Shown here: positions 33,564 to 43,269 of the stretch, one piece after another | Position numbering within the stretch: the stretch's first letter is position 1 | Layout of the letters: every line of letters begins with the position of its first letter | Translations under genes and position numbers: made by a program | Assembly: GCA_964649895.1 (NCBI GenBank) | Contig: CAZYRX010000001.1 | Location: forward strand, 1-64,000 | Direction: 5' to 3' | Origin: Halanaerobium sp964649895 | Lineage (GTDB): Bacteria > Bacillota > Halanaerobiia > Halanaerobiales > Halanaerobiaceae | DNA length: 64,000 nt | Notes under the pieces: model-generated | What the model saw: only the letters and a program-made list of their open reading frames with translations | Told to the model about the DNA's origin: nothing | Database searches by the model: none

Positions 33564-35246
33564 TTAAGCAAGATGGGCTCTTGCATAAGTTCTGTGCAGG
33601 TCATCAATAATTATTTCAACTTCATTTTCAACCATATTACCTGCCTGATTTACGATAATTATATATCCGTCAATTCGAGCTATTCCTGCACTTTCATTAC
33701 TCGCATGCTGATCTTCTATAGTTACAGTGATTCTATCTCCTGCTTCAAGATCTAAAAAATCTGGCTGAAGTTCTTCTCTAGTCCCTTTTTCAATAATCAT
33801 ATCTTCATAATTCAGCTCAGTATTACCGCTTATAAAAATATCTATACCAAATTTGTTTTCCAGTTCTTCAAGTTTCTCACCACCAGCTCCAATTAAAACT
33901 GCTGCTACTTCAGGGTGTAGTTCCAGTGATACAGCAGGATAGTTATCTCTGGTTGTGATCTCATCAATTTTACGGATCACTTTCATTGCTACACTAGATT
34001 CCGAAAGAACTTTTCCAGTTCCACCACAGCAGGGACAATCTTTCTGCATAAGTGATCCAAATCCTTCTCTCACTTTTTTGCGAGTCATCTCAAGCAGTCC
34101 AAGCTGTGTAAAACCAAGTATAGAAGTTTTAGTTCTATCTTTTTTCAACTCATTTGCGAGCAGGTCAGTTACAGACTGCTGATCAGAATTATTTTTCATA
34201 TCAATAAAATCAATAATAATTATCCCACCAATATCTCTCAGCTTAATCTGACGTGCAATCTCGGCAACTGCTTCTTTATTTGTCTTGACTATTGTATCCT
34301 GAAGGTTCTTTTTGCCGGTAAATTTGCCGGTATTTACGTCAATTGCTACTAGGGCTTCAGTCTGATCAATAACTATATATCCCCCTGATTTAAGCCATAC
34401 TTTACGCTGAAGTAGGCTCTCTATTTCTTTTTCAATATTATATGCTGCAAGAATTGGAATATTTCTCTGATAAAGAGCTATTCTATTCTTTAAATCTGGT
34501 GCAAAGATTGATGTTAAATCTTTTAGACGTTGATAATCTTTTTTATCATCTACAACAACCCTATCAATATTTTCATCTAGATAGTCTCTTATTAAATTTT
34601 TAAGTAAATCTTCTTCTTGATATAAAATATCTATATCATTTTTTCGAAAAAAGTCGTTTCTAACTCTTTTCCATGTTCCAGAAAGAAAATTATAGTCATT
34701 CTGTAATTTGCTAAAGCTCTCAGAATGTGCATTAGTTCTTATAATAAGTCCTTCTTTGCCATTTTTAAGTTCCTGTGCAATAGATTTCAAACGTTCTCTT
34801 TCTTCTTCCTCATTTATGCGACGAGATACACCTATCTTATTATCTGAAGGTATATATACGAAAAAACGTCCTGGTATTGAAATTTTACAAGTTACCTTTG
34901 CTCCTTTTGAACCCATTGGTTCTTTAACAACCTGAACCATCAACCACTGTCCTGGCTGAAGAACATGTTTAACATTCAGCTGCTTTTTGCTCAATTTATT
35001 TTTCTGATCTTTACTCAGTATAGGATAGAGATCATTTAAATGAATAAAAGCATTTCTGGCTATCCCAATATCTACAAAAGCTGCCTGCATTCCAGGCAGT
35101 ACATCCTGTACTCTTCCCCTGTATATATTACCCGCAATTTTTTGATATGTGTCACGCTCAAAAAATAAGTCTTCCAAAGAATTATTATTTAATAATGCTG
35201 CTCTTCTTTCTCTAAATTCAGAATTTATTATTATTTGTCTGCTCAT
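33564..35246 (-). CDS. rng: Ribonuclease G (RNase E/G family)
   Basis: An endoribonuclease of about 560 residues that processes rRNA and mRNA. The N-terminal S1 domain covers NIYRGRVQDVLPGMQAAFVDIG onward. The catalytic DNase-I-like domain has VAIDVNTGKFTGKKN and GGIIIIDFIDMKN, with the two metal-binding aspartates. The zinc-link DCPCCGGTG and a KH-like C-terminus follow. The start is ATG at 35246 behind GGGAGATGAGAAG, four bases after the previous stop, so it is coupled to the radical-SAM-linked gene. It ends the long cell-shape operon. Confidence 0.94.
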   Translation of the reverse strand: MSRQIIINSEFRERRAALLNNNSLEDLFFERDTYQKIAGNIYRGRVQDVLPGMQAAFVDIGIARNAFIHLNDLYPILSKDQKNKLSKKQLNVKHVLQPGQWLMVQVVKEPMGSKGAKVTCKISIPGRFFVYIPSDNKIGVSRRINEEEERERLKSIAQELKNGKEGLIIRTNAHSESFSKLQNDYNFLSGTWKRVRNDFFRKNDIDILYQEEDLLKNLIRDYLDENIDRVVVDDKKDYQRLKDLTSIFAPDLKNRIALYQRNIPILAAYNIEKEIESLLQRKVWLKSGGYIVIDQTEALVAIDVNTGKFTGKKNLQDTIVKTNKEAVAEIARQIKLRDIGGIIIIDFIDMKNNSDQQSVTDLLANELKKDRTKTSILGFTQLGLLEMTRKKVREGFGSLMQKDCPCCGGTGKVLSESSVAMKVIRKIDEITTRDNYPAVSLELHPEVAAVLIGAGGEKLEELENKFGIDIFISGNTELNYEDMIIEKGTREELQPDFLDLEAGDRITVTIEDQHASNESAGIARIDGYIIIVNQAGNMVENEVEIIIDDLHRTYARAHLA

Positions 35247-35250
35247 CTTC

Positions 35251-35952
35251 TCATCTCCCGATATACCTTTCTGCATAGGGAGGATAATATTCTCCATCTT
35301 CATTAACAAACACACCTTCTCTTGTAACTCTTAACGGTGAAAAATCATTAATGTTAGGATATTCTTGTTTTAAAGACCTGTGTAATTCCTCTGGTCTTAA
35401 ATTTCCTCTGCTGCCTGTAACAACAGCAAACCTCCATTTATTTTTTTCTAAAACTTCTGCAGAAAAGATTCTTTTCTTTAAATCTATTTTTCTATCTGAT
35501 TTCTTGCGTCGGTGTCTTATTATCATTATTTCTTTTTGATTTAAAAAATCATCAAGCATCTGCTTCTCTTTAGTTAAGCTGCTTACATTTTTAAAATCAA
35601 AATTAATTGTATATACAGCAGTATCCAACAAAGATGATAGTGATCTGATATCATCTGGAATTTCTACTGCTTTTAAAAAGTTTAAATCTTTAGGTGAAAA
35701 TTTATTTAACATCTCAATAATTTTATTTTCAGGCATAGTTATTTTTAAATCTAAATCAAAATATTCTCCATGACTAATAAGACCAACAGCCAAGGGGGGA
35801 CCCATAGCTAAAATGATATGTGGATTATATCCCTGACTGAAAGACACAGGAAGCTCTGCTCGTCTAATTGTAGCTCTAAAAGTTTTCATTAGCTCTAAAT
35901 GAGAAATATACATTAGATTCTCTAATTTTTCAAATTTAATTCTATATTTCAT
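35251..35952 (-). CDS. TIGR03936/DUF2344 radical-SAM-linked protein
   Basis: A 233-residue protein that starts MKYRIKFEKLENLMYISHLELM and includes SQGYNPHIILAMGPPLAVG. This is the DUF2344 pattern that in many bacteria is fused to, or encoded next to, the TIGR03960 radical SAM protein. Here the two are separate and overlap by one base. The function is unknown, though linkage with rng and rplU is widely conserved and suggests RNA or ribosome modification. That role is an inference. Confidence 0.88.
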   Translation of the reverse strand: MKYRIKFEKLENLMYISHLELMKTFRATIRRAELPVSFSQGYNPHIILAMGPPLAVGLISHGEYFDLDLKITMPENKIIEMLNKFSPKDLNFLKAVEIPDDIRSLSSLLDTAVYTINFDFKNVSSLTKEKQMLDDFLNQKEIMIIRHRRKKSDRKIDLKKRIFSAEVLEKNKWRFAVVTGSRGNLRPEELHRSLKQEYPNINDFSPLRVTREGVFVNEDGEYYPPYAERYIGR

Positions 35953-37814
35953 TATTTTCTATCACCCATCAATCTAAGTTCAAGACCAAAATTACCACAA
36001 ATAGCACAGCCTGGACATTTTTCAAAACGACAATCTTCGGTTAGTTCACCTTTTTCGGAAATCTGGTATTCTTTAACTAAAAAATCCTTTGAAACACCTA
36101 TATCAATCTTTTCCCATGAAAAGATTTCATCAACAGCTCTTTCTCTCAAATATTCTTCAGGATTTATATTGTTTTCTCTAAATGCTTCACCCCAAAGTCT
36201 TGGTTTAAAACATTCATTCCAGCCTTCAAAACGGCTTCCTTTTTCCCAGGCTGAAGCAATTACACTGCTTAATCTTCTATCACCTCTTGCTAAAACACCT
36301 TCAAGACGTGAAAGTTCAGGATCATTCCAGCTAAAACTTAAGCCTCTACCTCTAATATTATCTCTCAAATAATCATGTTTTTCTATAATAGTATTAATAT
36401 CATCCATCGGCGACCACTGAAAAGGAGTAAAAACTTTTGGAACAAAAGTTGAGACACTTACTGATACTTCAATCCTTCGCATTCTTTTTTTTGATTTTTT
36501 TCTTATTTCTATTCCAATATCCCTTACTTTTTTTGCAAGTTCTGCAATACCAGCAATATCTTCCATTGTTTCTGTGGGTAAACCTATCATAAAATAAAGT
36601 TTAATATGTGACCATCCATTTTCAAAGGCTGATCTAGCTGCATTAAAAAGGTCTTCTTCATTAATGTTTTTATTAATTACATCTCTCAGCCTCTGTGTAC
36701 CAGCTTCAGGAGCAAATGTAAGTCCAGTTTTACGAACCTTTTGAACTTCTTCTGCAAGTTCAATAGAAAACTCATCTACTCTTAAGGATGATAATGATAC
36801 ACTAATTTTTTTATCACTGAATTTTTCAGTCATCTCATGGACTAATCCTTTGATTTCTGTGTAATCAACGGTACTTAATGAAGTAAGAGAAAGTTCATCA
36901 TAACCTGTTGATTTTAGTGCTTTTTCAGCTATTTCCATCAATCTCTCTTTACTTCTCTCTCTTACAGGCCTATAAGCCATCCCTGCTGCACAAAATCTGC
37001 AGCTTCTTGTACACCCCCGAGAAATTTCTAAAACTACTCTTTCGTGTACTGTATCTCTATATGGTACAATAAAATCTGTAGGATAAAAGGCATTATCTAA
37101 GTCCTGTACAACTTGTTTTTTTATGGTATCCTTTACACCATTTGCTGATTTTAAAGCAGTAATCTCGCCATTTTCTCCATATTCTTCTGAATATAAAGAA
37201 GGAACATATATCCCTGGCATTTTATTTAATTCTTTCAAAATAGCTTTTTTATCTAAACCTGTATCTTTTAACTCTCTATATTTATTAAATAATTCAATAA
37301 TTAAATCTTCTGCTTCTCCAATAAAAAACAAATCAATAAAATCTGCTATGGGTTCTGCATTAAAAACTGTTGAACCTCCTGCAATAATAATTGGAGCTTC
37401 CTCTTCTCTATCAGCAGAATAGATAGATAATCCACTTAAATCAATCATATTTAAAATGTTTGTATAACTCATTTCATACTGCAGCGTAAATCCTAAAATG
37501 TCAAAATCTTTTATTTCATGATATGATTCAAGAGTATACATTGGTATATTCTCTTCTCTCATTAAGTTTTCCATGTCCTGCCAAGGAGCATATACTCTTT
37601 CTGCAAGCATATCATCTTCTCTATTAATTAAATGATATAAAATTTTAAGTCCGAGATGAGACATTCCGATTTCATAAACATCAGGGAATGCAAGAGCTAC
37701 TTTAAGTTGTCCTGGCTCCCAGTTTTTCTTAACTGCATTCCATTCATTACCGGTATATCGCTCCGGACTGGATATTTTATATAAATTATCTATTATTTTT
37801 TTCTTAAACTCCAA
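35952..37814 (-). CDS. TIGR03960 family B12-binding/radical SAM protein
   Basis: A 620-residue radical SAM enzyme. A B12-binding-like N-terminal part includes ALAFPDVYEIGMSHLGLKIL. The radical SAM cluster is LEISRGCTRSCRFCAAGM, with three cysteines in CxxxCxxC spacing. A C-terminal cysteine-rich end (CRFEKCPGCAICGNFG) may hold a second cluster. The reaction is not known. It lies between rodA and the DUF2344 gene in the conserved block upstream of rng. It starts at ATG 37814, 22 bases after rodA ends upstream on this strand. Confidence 0.9.
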   Translation of the reverse strand: MEFKKKIIDNLYKISSPERYTGNEWNAVKKNWEPGQLKVALAFPDVYEIGMSHLGLKILYHLINREDDMLAERVYAPWQDMENLMREENIPMYTLESYHEIKDFDILGFTLQYEMSYTNILNMIDLSGLSIYSADREEEAPIIIAGGSTVFNAEPIADFIDLFFIGEAEDLIIELFNKYRELKDTGLDKKAILKELNKMPGIYVPSLYSEEYGENGEITALKSANGVKDTIKKQVVQDLDNAFYPTDFIVPYRDTVHERVVLEISRGCTRSCRFCAAGMAYRPVRERSKERLMEIAEKALKSTGYDELSLTSLSTVDYTEIKGLVHEMTEKFSDKKISVSLSSLRVDEFSIELAEEVQKVRKTGLTFAPEAGTQRLRDVINKNINEEDLFNAARSAFENGWSHIKLYFMIGLPTETMEDIAGIAELAKKVRDIGIEIRKKSKKRMRRIEVSVSVSTFVPKVFTPFQWSPMDDINTIIEKHDYLRDNIRGRGLSFSWNDPELSRLEGVLARGDRRLSSVIASAWEKGSRFEGWNECFKPRLWGEAFRENNINPEEYLRERAVDEIFSWEKIDIGVSKDFLVKEYQISEKGELTEDCRFEKCPGCAICGNFGLELRLMGDRK

Positions 37815-37836
37815 AAAATCACCTCATAAATCTCAT

Positions 37837-38976
37837 TTAAAACATTAATTTATTCTTCCTTAAATTTATATTTATTACTATTCCAACAGCCATTAAAGAA
37901 ATAAGCATAAAAGTTCCTCCATAACTTATAAATGGGAGGGGAATTCCAGTAATAGGCATAATACCCATTGTCATACCTATATTCTCTAAGATATGAAATA
38001 AAAACATGGCTGTAATTCCAATAACCACTAAATAACCATATCTATCTCTTGCATCTGAAGCAATATTTAAAAATTGCCAGATAAGAAATAAAAACAGCAG
38101 TATTACTAATCCACTTCCAATAAACCCGAATTCTTCTCCTATTACAGAAAAAATAAAATCTGTATGTTTTTCAGGTAAAAAATTAAGCTGATTTTGTGTT
38201 CCAGAAAACAAACCTTTACCAAAAATTTTTCCTGACCCAACTGCAATTTTTGATTGAATAATATTATATCCACTTCCATAAGGATCAATATCAGGATTTA
38301 CAAAAACTATTAAACGATTCAGCTGATATTCCTGAAGAAAAGGTAGTGGAGTATCGATTAGTAAATGGGCAGATATTATTAATATGACTATTAAAAAACC
38401 TCCACCAAAAACTACTGCCATATATTTAATATTACCTCCACCAGCAAAAAGCATGACAAGATAAATAAAAAATAATACTAATGCAGTTCCTAAATCATTT
38501 TGCAAAATAACTAAAACAAATGGAATAAAAGCAATCACTGAGGGCCAAAACATCCCTTTTAAATATCCCATATCATCAGAGTTATTATCAATTACTGCTG
38601 CTAGTACCAAAATCAGCATTATTTTTGCAAGCTCTGCTGTCTGAAAATTAACGGGCCCAATCGAAAGCCATCTTTTTCCACCAGCAACTGTTCTTCCTAA
38701 AAATAGTGTAATACCTAAGAGTGCCAGCATAAGCAGATAAATAATTGGTGAATATTCTTTAAAAATTCTATAGTCAAAAGCCTGTATTATAAAAACGATC
38801 AGCAGTCCCAATATTACAGAGACTGCCTGTTTCTGCATAAATACAAGAGCATTAGAATCAACTTGATTAATTTCTACAGCAGAACTAATAGCCAAAAAAC
38901 CTATCAAAATTAGTAAAATAACTGTCAGCGGAACATTATAATTTAAATAATGCAGAAATTTTTTATTCCAATTCAT
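37837..38976 (-). CDS. rodA: Rod-shape peptidoglycan glycosyltransferase RodA
   Basis: A SEDS-family glycosyltransferase of 379 residues with about ten membrane segments that polymerises lateral-wall glycan with PBP2. Conserved motifs are the loop GGKRWLSIGPVNFQTAELAK, LQNDLGTALVLF and the segment MPITGIPLPFISYGGTFML near the C-terminus. It works with MreBCD and mrdA in the elongasome. It follows minE by 32 bases in the same operon. GAGGGGC lies upstream of the ATG. Confidence 0.94.
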   Translation of the reverse strand: MNWNKKFLHYLNYNVPLTVILLILIGFLAISSAVEINQVDSNALVFMQKQAVSVILGLLIVFIIQAFDYRIFKEYSPIIYLLMLALLGITLFLGRTVAGGKRWLSIGPVNFQTAELAKIMLILVLAAVIDNNSDDMGYLKGMFWPSVIAFIPFVLVILQNDLGTALVLFFIYLVMLFAGGGNIKYMAVVFGGGFLIVILIISAHLLIDTPLPFLQEYQLNRLIVFVNPDIDPYGSGYNIIQSKIAVGSGKIFGKGLFSGTQNQLNFLPEKHTDFIFSVIGEEFGFIGSGLVILLFLFLIWQFLNIASDARDRYGYLVVIGITAMFLFHILENIGMTMGIMPITGIPLPFISYGGTFMLISLMAVGIVININLRKNKLMF

Positions 38977-39008
38977 TAAAAAGCCCCTCTATTTATGGAA
39001 TATACCCC

Positions 39009-39269
39009 TTACTTTGAACCTTTAAGGGGGAAATTTGCAACTAATGCTGTCATTTCTTCTTCTCTCTTAACATCCATTTCAATCTTTTGAGAATCAACAT
39101 CTATATATTTACTTAACACCTCAATTAATTCTTCTCTCATTGAATCCATTTCGTCTGGAGTTAGTTTTATTCTGTCCTGTACAAGTACAAATTGTAATCT
39201 TTCTTTAGCAACATTTTTACTTGACTTATCACTATCGCTCTTAAGACCGAGCCATTTTAAAATATCGAT
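39009..39269 (-). CDS. minE: Cell division topological factor MinE, atypical start codon
   Basis: Stimulates the MinD ATPase and keeps the division site at mid-cell. The protein of 86 residues has the normal length and pattern: MDILKWLGLKSDSDKSSKNV, AKERLQFVLVQDRIKLTPDE, then a dimerisation half ending ALVANFPLKGSK. No ATG, GTG or TTG lies in frame before residue 41. The only good ribosome binding site, GGGGGGAG at 39274-39281, points to ATC at 39269-39267, with ATT two codons further as an alternative. The gene follows minD by 17 bases and precedes rodA. The identity is strong and only the start codon is unusual. Confidence 0.88.
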   Translation of the reverse strand: MDILKWLGLKSDSDKSSKNVAKERLQFVLVQDRIKLTPDEMDSMREELIEVLSKYIDVDSQKIEMDVKREEEMTALVANFPLKGSK

Positions 39270-39286
39270 TTTACTCCCCCCTTATC

Positions 39287-40081
39287 TTAAGATAAACCAA
39301 CTAATTTTTTAAACTTAGAAAAAAAACTTTCATTTTCAAGTTTCATCATAGGAAGATCTTCTCCCATAATTCTACGAGCTATATTGCGATATGCTTCTCC
39401 TGCTTTCGCTTTATCATTTAAAGCAATCGGCTCACCTCTATTTGTAGATACAACAATACCTTCATCTTCTGGAACAATACCCAATAAATCAATAGCAAGA
39501 ATCTCTATCATATCATCTATACCCATCATATCGCCTCTATCTACCATGTCTTTTCTGATTCTGTTTATTATAACCTCTGGATTTCTGACTCCTTCTGCCT
39601 CTAATAAACCAATAATCCTATCAGCATCTCGTACTGCAGAAATCTCTGGAGTAGTAACAATAACTGCTCTATCAGCACCAGAAATAGCATTTTTAAAACC
39701 CTGCTCTATTCCTGCTGGTGAATCAACAATAACAAAATCCATTTCTTTTTTTAATTCATCTACCAATTCCTTCATTTGAAAAGGAGTTACTGAAGTTTTA
39801 TCTCTAGTCTGTGCTGCAGGAAGCAAATATAAACCATCATAACGTTTATCTCTTATCATAGCCTGCTCTAAACGGCAGTTATTTTCGACCACATCAACGA
39901 TATCATATACTATTCTATTTTCGAGTCCCATAACAACATCCAAGTTCCTCAGCCCTATATCTGCATCTATTAAGCATACTTTATTACCATGCATTGCAAG
40001 TGCAGTACCAATATTGGCTGCAGAAGTAGTTTTACCTACTCCTCCTTTTCCAGATGTAACTACTATTGTTTTTCCTGCCAA
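39287..40081 (-). CDS. minD: Septum site-determining ATPase MinD
   Basis: A membrane-associated ATPase that recruits MinC and oscillates with MinE. The 264-residue protein has the deviant Walker A motif SGKGGVGKTTSAAN (residues 10-23), LIDADIGLRNLDVVMGLE and FVIVDSPAGIE. A C-terminal amphipathic tail (FSKFKKLVGL) serves as the membrane-targeting helix. It lies between minC and minE in the usual order. Confidence 0.97.
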   Translation of the reverse strand: MAGKTIVVTSGKGGVGKTTSAANIGTALAMHGNKVCLIDADIGLRNLDVVMGLENRIVYDIVDVVENNCRLEQAMIRDKRYDGLYLLPAAQTRDKTSVTPFQMKELVDELKKEMDFVIVDSPAGIEQGFKNAISGADRAVIVTTPEISAVRDADRIIGLLEAEGVRNPEVIINRIRKDMVDRGDMMGIDDMIEILAIDLLGIVPEDEGIVVSTNRGEPIALNDKAKAGEAYRNIARRIMGEDLPMMKLENESFFSKFKKLVGLS

Positions 40082-40101
40082 ATTTTATCCCCCCTGATAT
40101 C

Positions 40102-40713
40102 TCAGATCTTTTCAACCATAATACTATCTCCATTAATATAAGCTCTTTCCGGCAGCATCTCAGAACTATTATTACTATCATCATCCGGTGATCTAGCTAT
40201 TGAGGAAGCTATTCTTAGTTGGGTTGGATTAAGTTTAAGTGCTGCTACTTGAGAGCTTTGATTACCTCCAGCACCAGCATGGACAACACCTCTTAAACGA
40301 CCAAATACTATTATATCACCACCAGCAATAACTTCTGCACCCGGATTTACATCACCAACTATTACAACACTGTTTTGATTTTTTATCTGCTGTCCTGAGC
40401 GTAAAGTACGGTTAATAATCACTGCTTTAGACTTGTTTATGTTATCTTTTTTTTCTTCCTTTATTTTACGAGCAGTAAAATAAATTTTATTTACCTTTTT
40501 ATAATTCTGAACTATTTCCATTAGTTCTTCAAGCTGTTCATATGCAAGCTCTAGCCCACTTAAATTCAGGTAAAGATTTACTCCCGTAAAAAATTCTGAA
40601 GCTTCAGATGCATGCAAATCCACAGCTTTCTTTATGCTGCCAAAAGTACTTCCATCACGGAAATTCATAACAATACCATCTGAAACTGCCTGAAATGAAA
40701 AAACAGAACTCAT
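40102..40713 (-). CDS. minC: Septum formation inhibitor MinC
   Basis: Blocks FtsZ assembly away from mid-cell. The N-terminal domain starts MSSVFSFQAVSDGIVMNF. The C-terminal beta-helix shows RSGQQIKNQNSVVIVGDVNP followed by GAEVIAGGDIIVFGRLRG and VHAGAGGN. The start at ATG 40713 lies seven bases after GAGGAG and is preferred to a TTG five codons upstream. It is the first of three min genes, 118 bases downstream of mrdA. Confidence 0.95.
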   Translation of the reverse strand: MSSVFSFQAVSDGIVMNFRDGSTFGSIKKAVDLHASEASEFFTGVNLYLNLSGLELAYEQLEELMEIVQNYKKVNKIYFTARKIKEEKKDNINKSKAVIINRTLRSGQQIKNQNSVVIVGDVNPGAEVIAGGDIIVFGRLRGVVHAGAGGNQSSQVAALKLNPTQLRIASSIARSPDDDSNNSSEMLPERAYINGDSIMVEKI

Positions 40714-40845
40714 AACATCTCTCCTCAATTAAAGCACTTATTTATTAGTATTCTTGAATCTAGTTTGAAATCCTTCATAAAGTATATTATATTTTATTAA
40801 TCTTTATTTTATCTCTGTATTATATTTAGTAAAATTATCAGTAAG

Positions 40846-42729
40846 CTAATTTTCATTATCATAATAATAAATTTTTCTAGCTCCATTATCTAAATTTCTA
40901 AAACCAAAATAATAATCTATTATCTCTCTTGCAATTGGAACTGAGTAAGCACTAGACCCTCCATTCTCTAATAAAACAACAACAGCTATTTCAGGATCTT
41001 CAAAGGGAGCAAAACCACCAAACCATGCATGGTTACTGAGTGCTTTAGAAGTTTGTGCTGTACCTGTTTTCCCAGCTATATCTAGTGGATAATCTCTAAA
41101 ATGACGATGAGCAGTACCATATTGCTTATTAACCACATCATACATCCCCTGTTTGAGAGCTTTGAAAGTTTTTTTAGAAACATCTTCACTTAAGTCAACA
41201 TTAATTTTCTGTTCAATTTCTTTTATGATTTCACCATCAGGTGAGACAATCTTATCAACTATTTGAGGCTGATATGATTTTCCTTCAGATGCAATAACCG
41301 AAATAAGTTGAGCAATCTGAACTGGTGTTGTTAAAAGGCTGCCCTGACCAATAGAAAGATTTACTGAATCTCCGGGATACCACCCCTGATTTAGGTTTTC
41401 TCTTTTCCACTTATCATTAGGTACAAGACCATTTTTTTCTGAAGGCAAATCAATATTTGTTTTGCTGCCAAGTCCATATTTTTTTGCATATTCAGAAAGT
41501 TTATCACCTTTATATTCTTTGTATAAATCATAACCAAGTTCATAAAAAACAATATTATTTGATCTTGCAATAGCTTTAACAAAATCCAACTTACCTTCAC
41601 CAACATGATTCCAGTTTCTAAATGGAATTGACCAGTTAGGAAGATAAAAAGCAGCATTTGCATCATAAAAACTTGTATCTGCTCTTACTCCCAATTCTTC
41701 CATAGCTGCAGTTCCAGTTACAAGTTTAAATATAGAACCTGGAGGAAATGCAGACATAACTGTTCTATTTAACATTGGTTTTAATGGGTTTTGGGATAAC
41801 TCTCTATAATCATCTGTAGATATACCTTCAGCAAATAAATTCAAATTATAATCTGGTATACTTGCACTTACTATCACCTTACCAGTATCAATATCCATTA
41901 CAAAAGCAGCAGCACCTGTTGGCATTGACCTTTCATCATCTTCTTCAGCTTTTCGACGAAGTTCTTGATAGTTTTTCATTAAAGTTTTTTCTACAGCCTG
42001 CTGTAATTGAAAATCTATATTTAAGATTAAATTATCTCCAGGCTCAGGATTTTTTATACCTAAAGTTTTTATTTTAAGCCCTCTGCTGTCAACTTCTATT
42101 TGTTCAGCTCCCTGTACTCCATCTAGATAAAATTCATATTCTTTTTCTAGGCCACTTTTTCCGACAAAATCTCCCGGTTTATAATTATAACCTTCATTAT
42201 TAAATTTTTTTAATTCATTAAGATTTATTTCTCCGATATAACCAGTTGTATGTACTAAGGTTTCAGGATAAATATAGTCTCTTAATGATGATTCTTTAAC
42301 AATTAAGCCTGGCAGCAAATCGCCATTCTCGGCTATTATAACCATGTCTTCTTTTGAAAGATGTCTTACTAATAAAATGGGCTCAATATAACTTTTAACC
42401 TCTTTATCATTAAAGTTGTTTATTAATCTGTCTTTTGATAAACTGCTTAACTTTGATAATTTGATTAAAATTTCTTCAGCACTACTATTTGGTGGGATTT
42501 CATTTTGCATCAAATAAAGATTGTATGTTAAACGATTTGAAACAATAACCTCTCCCCGGCTATCATATATTTTCCCCCGAGGAGCATTTATCGGGCGAAC
42601 CGAAATCCTATTACCTTCTGACAGTTCCAGAAAATAATCTCCATTTAATATCTGTAAATAAGCAGCTCTGGAAATGAGCATTATAAATATAACTAAAACA
42701 ATTATTTTGAGTAACTTTAGTCTATCCAC
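40846..42729 (-). CDS. mrdA: Penicillin-binding protein 2, elongation-specific transpeptidase
   Basis: A 627-residue class B PBP with one N-terminal membrane helix (residues 7-27) that cross-links lateral-wall peptidoglycan with RodA. The non-catalytic part has APRGKIYDSRGEVIVSNR. The transpeptidase motifs are FPPGSIFK (SxxK), ARSNN (SxN) and AGKTGTAQTS (KTG). GTG start, overlapping the mreD stop codon, which implies translational coupling. It sits in mreBCD-mrdA order. Confidence 0.95.
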   Translation of the reverse strand: MDRLKLLKIIVLVIFIMLISRAAYLQILNGDYFLELSEGNRISVRPINAPRGKIYDSRGEVIVSNRLTYNLYLMQNEIPPNSSAEEILIKLSKLSSLSKDRLINNFNDKEVKSYIEPILLVRHLSKEDMVIIAENGDLLPGLIVKESSLRDYIYPETLVHTTGYIGEINLNELKKFNNEGYNYKPGDFVGKSGLEKEYEFYLDGVQGAEQIEVDSRGLKIKTLGIKNPEPGDNLILNIDFQLQQAVEKTLMKNYQELRRKAEEDDERSMPTGAAAFVMDIDTGKVIVSASIPDYNLNLFAEGISTDDYRELSQNPLKPMLNRTVMSAFPPGSIFKLVTGTAAMEELGVRADTSFYDANAAFYLPNWSIPFRNWNHVGEGKLDFVKAIARSNNIVFYELGYDLYKEYKGDKLSEYAKKYGLGSKTNIDLPSEKNGLVPNDKWKRENLNQGWYPGDSVNLSIGQGSLLTTPVQIAQLISVIASEGKSYQPQIVDKIVSPDGEIIKEIEQKINVDLSEDVSKKTFKALKQGMYDVVNKQYGTAHRHFRDYPLDIAGKTGTAQTSKALSNHAWFGGFAPFEDPEIAVVVLLENGGSSAYSVPIAREIIDYYFGFRNLDNGARKIYYYDNEN

Positions 42730-43214
42730 TAACTAATCCGCCCTCCCCAGATATAATATGCTAAATAAGCAAAAAATGCAATTAGAGCATTTAAAGCAGC
42801 AAGTGGTAAGATAATGTCCTTTAATAAATCTAAATAATTTGTATTAAAAAAATAACTCTCTTTTAACATTAAATATAAAAATTCGTGAATAATAGTTGCT
42901 GCAAAAACACCAATTGGCGGTATTAATAAATTTTCTGGAAAAAATCTCTTTGATAAAAGTCCTGCTAAAAAAGCTACAGCTGTTTTAACAGGTGTAAATA
43001 TACCAATAAAACTACCTAAAAAAGCATCCTGTAAAATACCTCCTGTAAAAGCATATATCATCGCATTCCTTGAGCCTGTTACTATAGCATTTAAAATAAT
43101 AAAAATCAAAATAAAGTCTGGGATTAAATTAAGTGAGGGAAAAATTATACCTAAGGATAACTGGCAGATTAATAAAATAATTATCAATATTAGTTTTTGC
43201 AAATAGTTTTTCAA
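42729..43214 (-). CDS. mreD: Rod shape-determining protein MreD
   Basis: A 161-residue integral membrane protein of the elongasome with about five hydrophobic segments (for example KLILIIILLICQLSLGIIF). LIPDFILIFIILNAIVTGS and a conserved GGILQDAFLG are typical of MreD. It follows mreC by 55 bases and its stop overlaps the mrdA start. Confidence 0.9.
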   Translation of the reverse strand: MKNYLQKLILIIILLICQLSLGIIFPSLNLIPDFILIFIILNAIVTGSRNAMIYAFTGGILQDAFLGSFIGIFTPVKTAVAFLAGLLSKRFFPENLLIPPIGVFAATIIHEFLYLMLKESYFFNTNYLDLLKDIILPLAALNALIAFFAYLAYYIWGGRIS

Positions 43215-43269
43215 TTTAACCTCTCCAGTTTAGAATCTAAATTCAATTTAATAACTAAGTTATTAAAGT

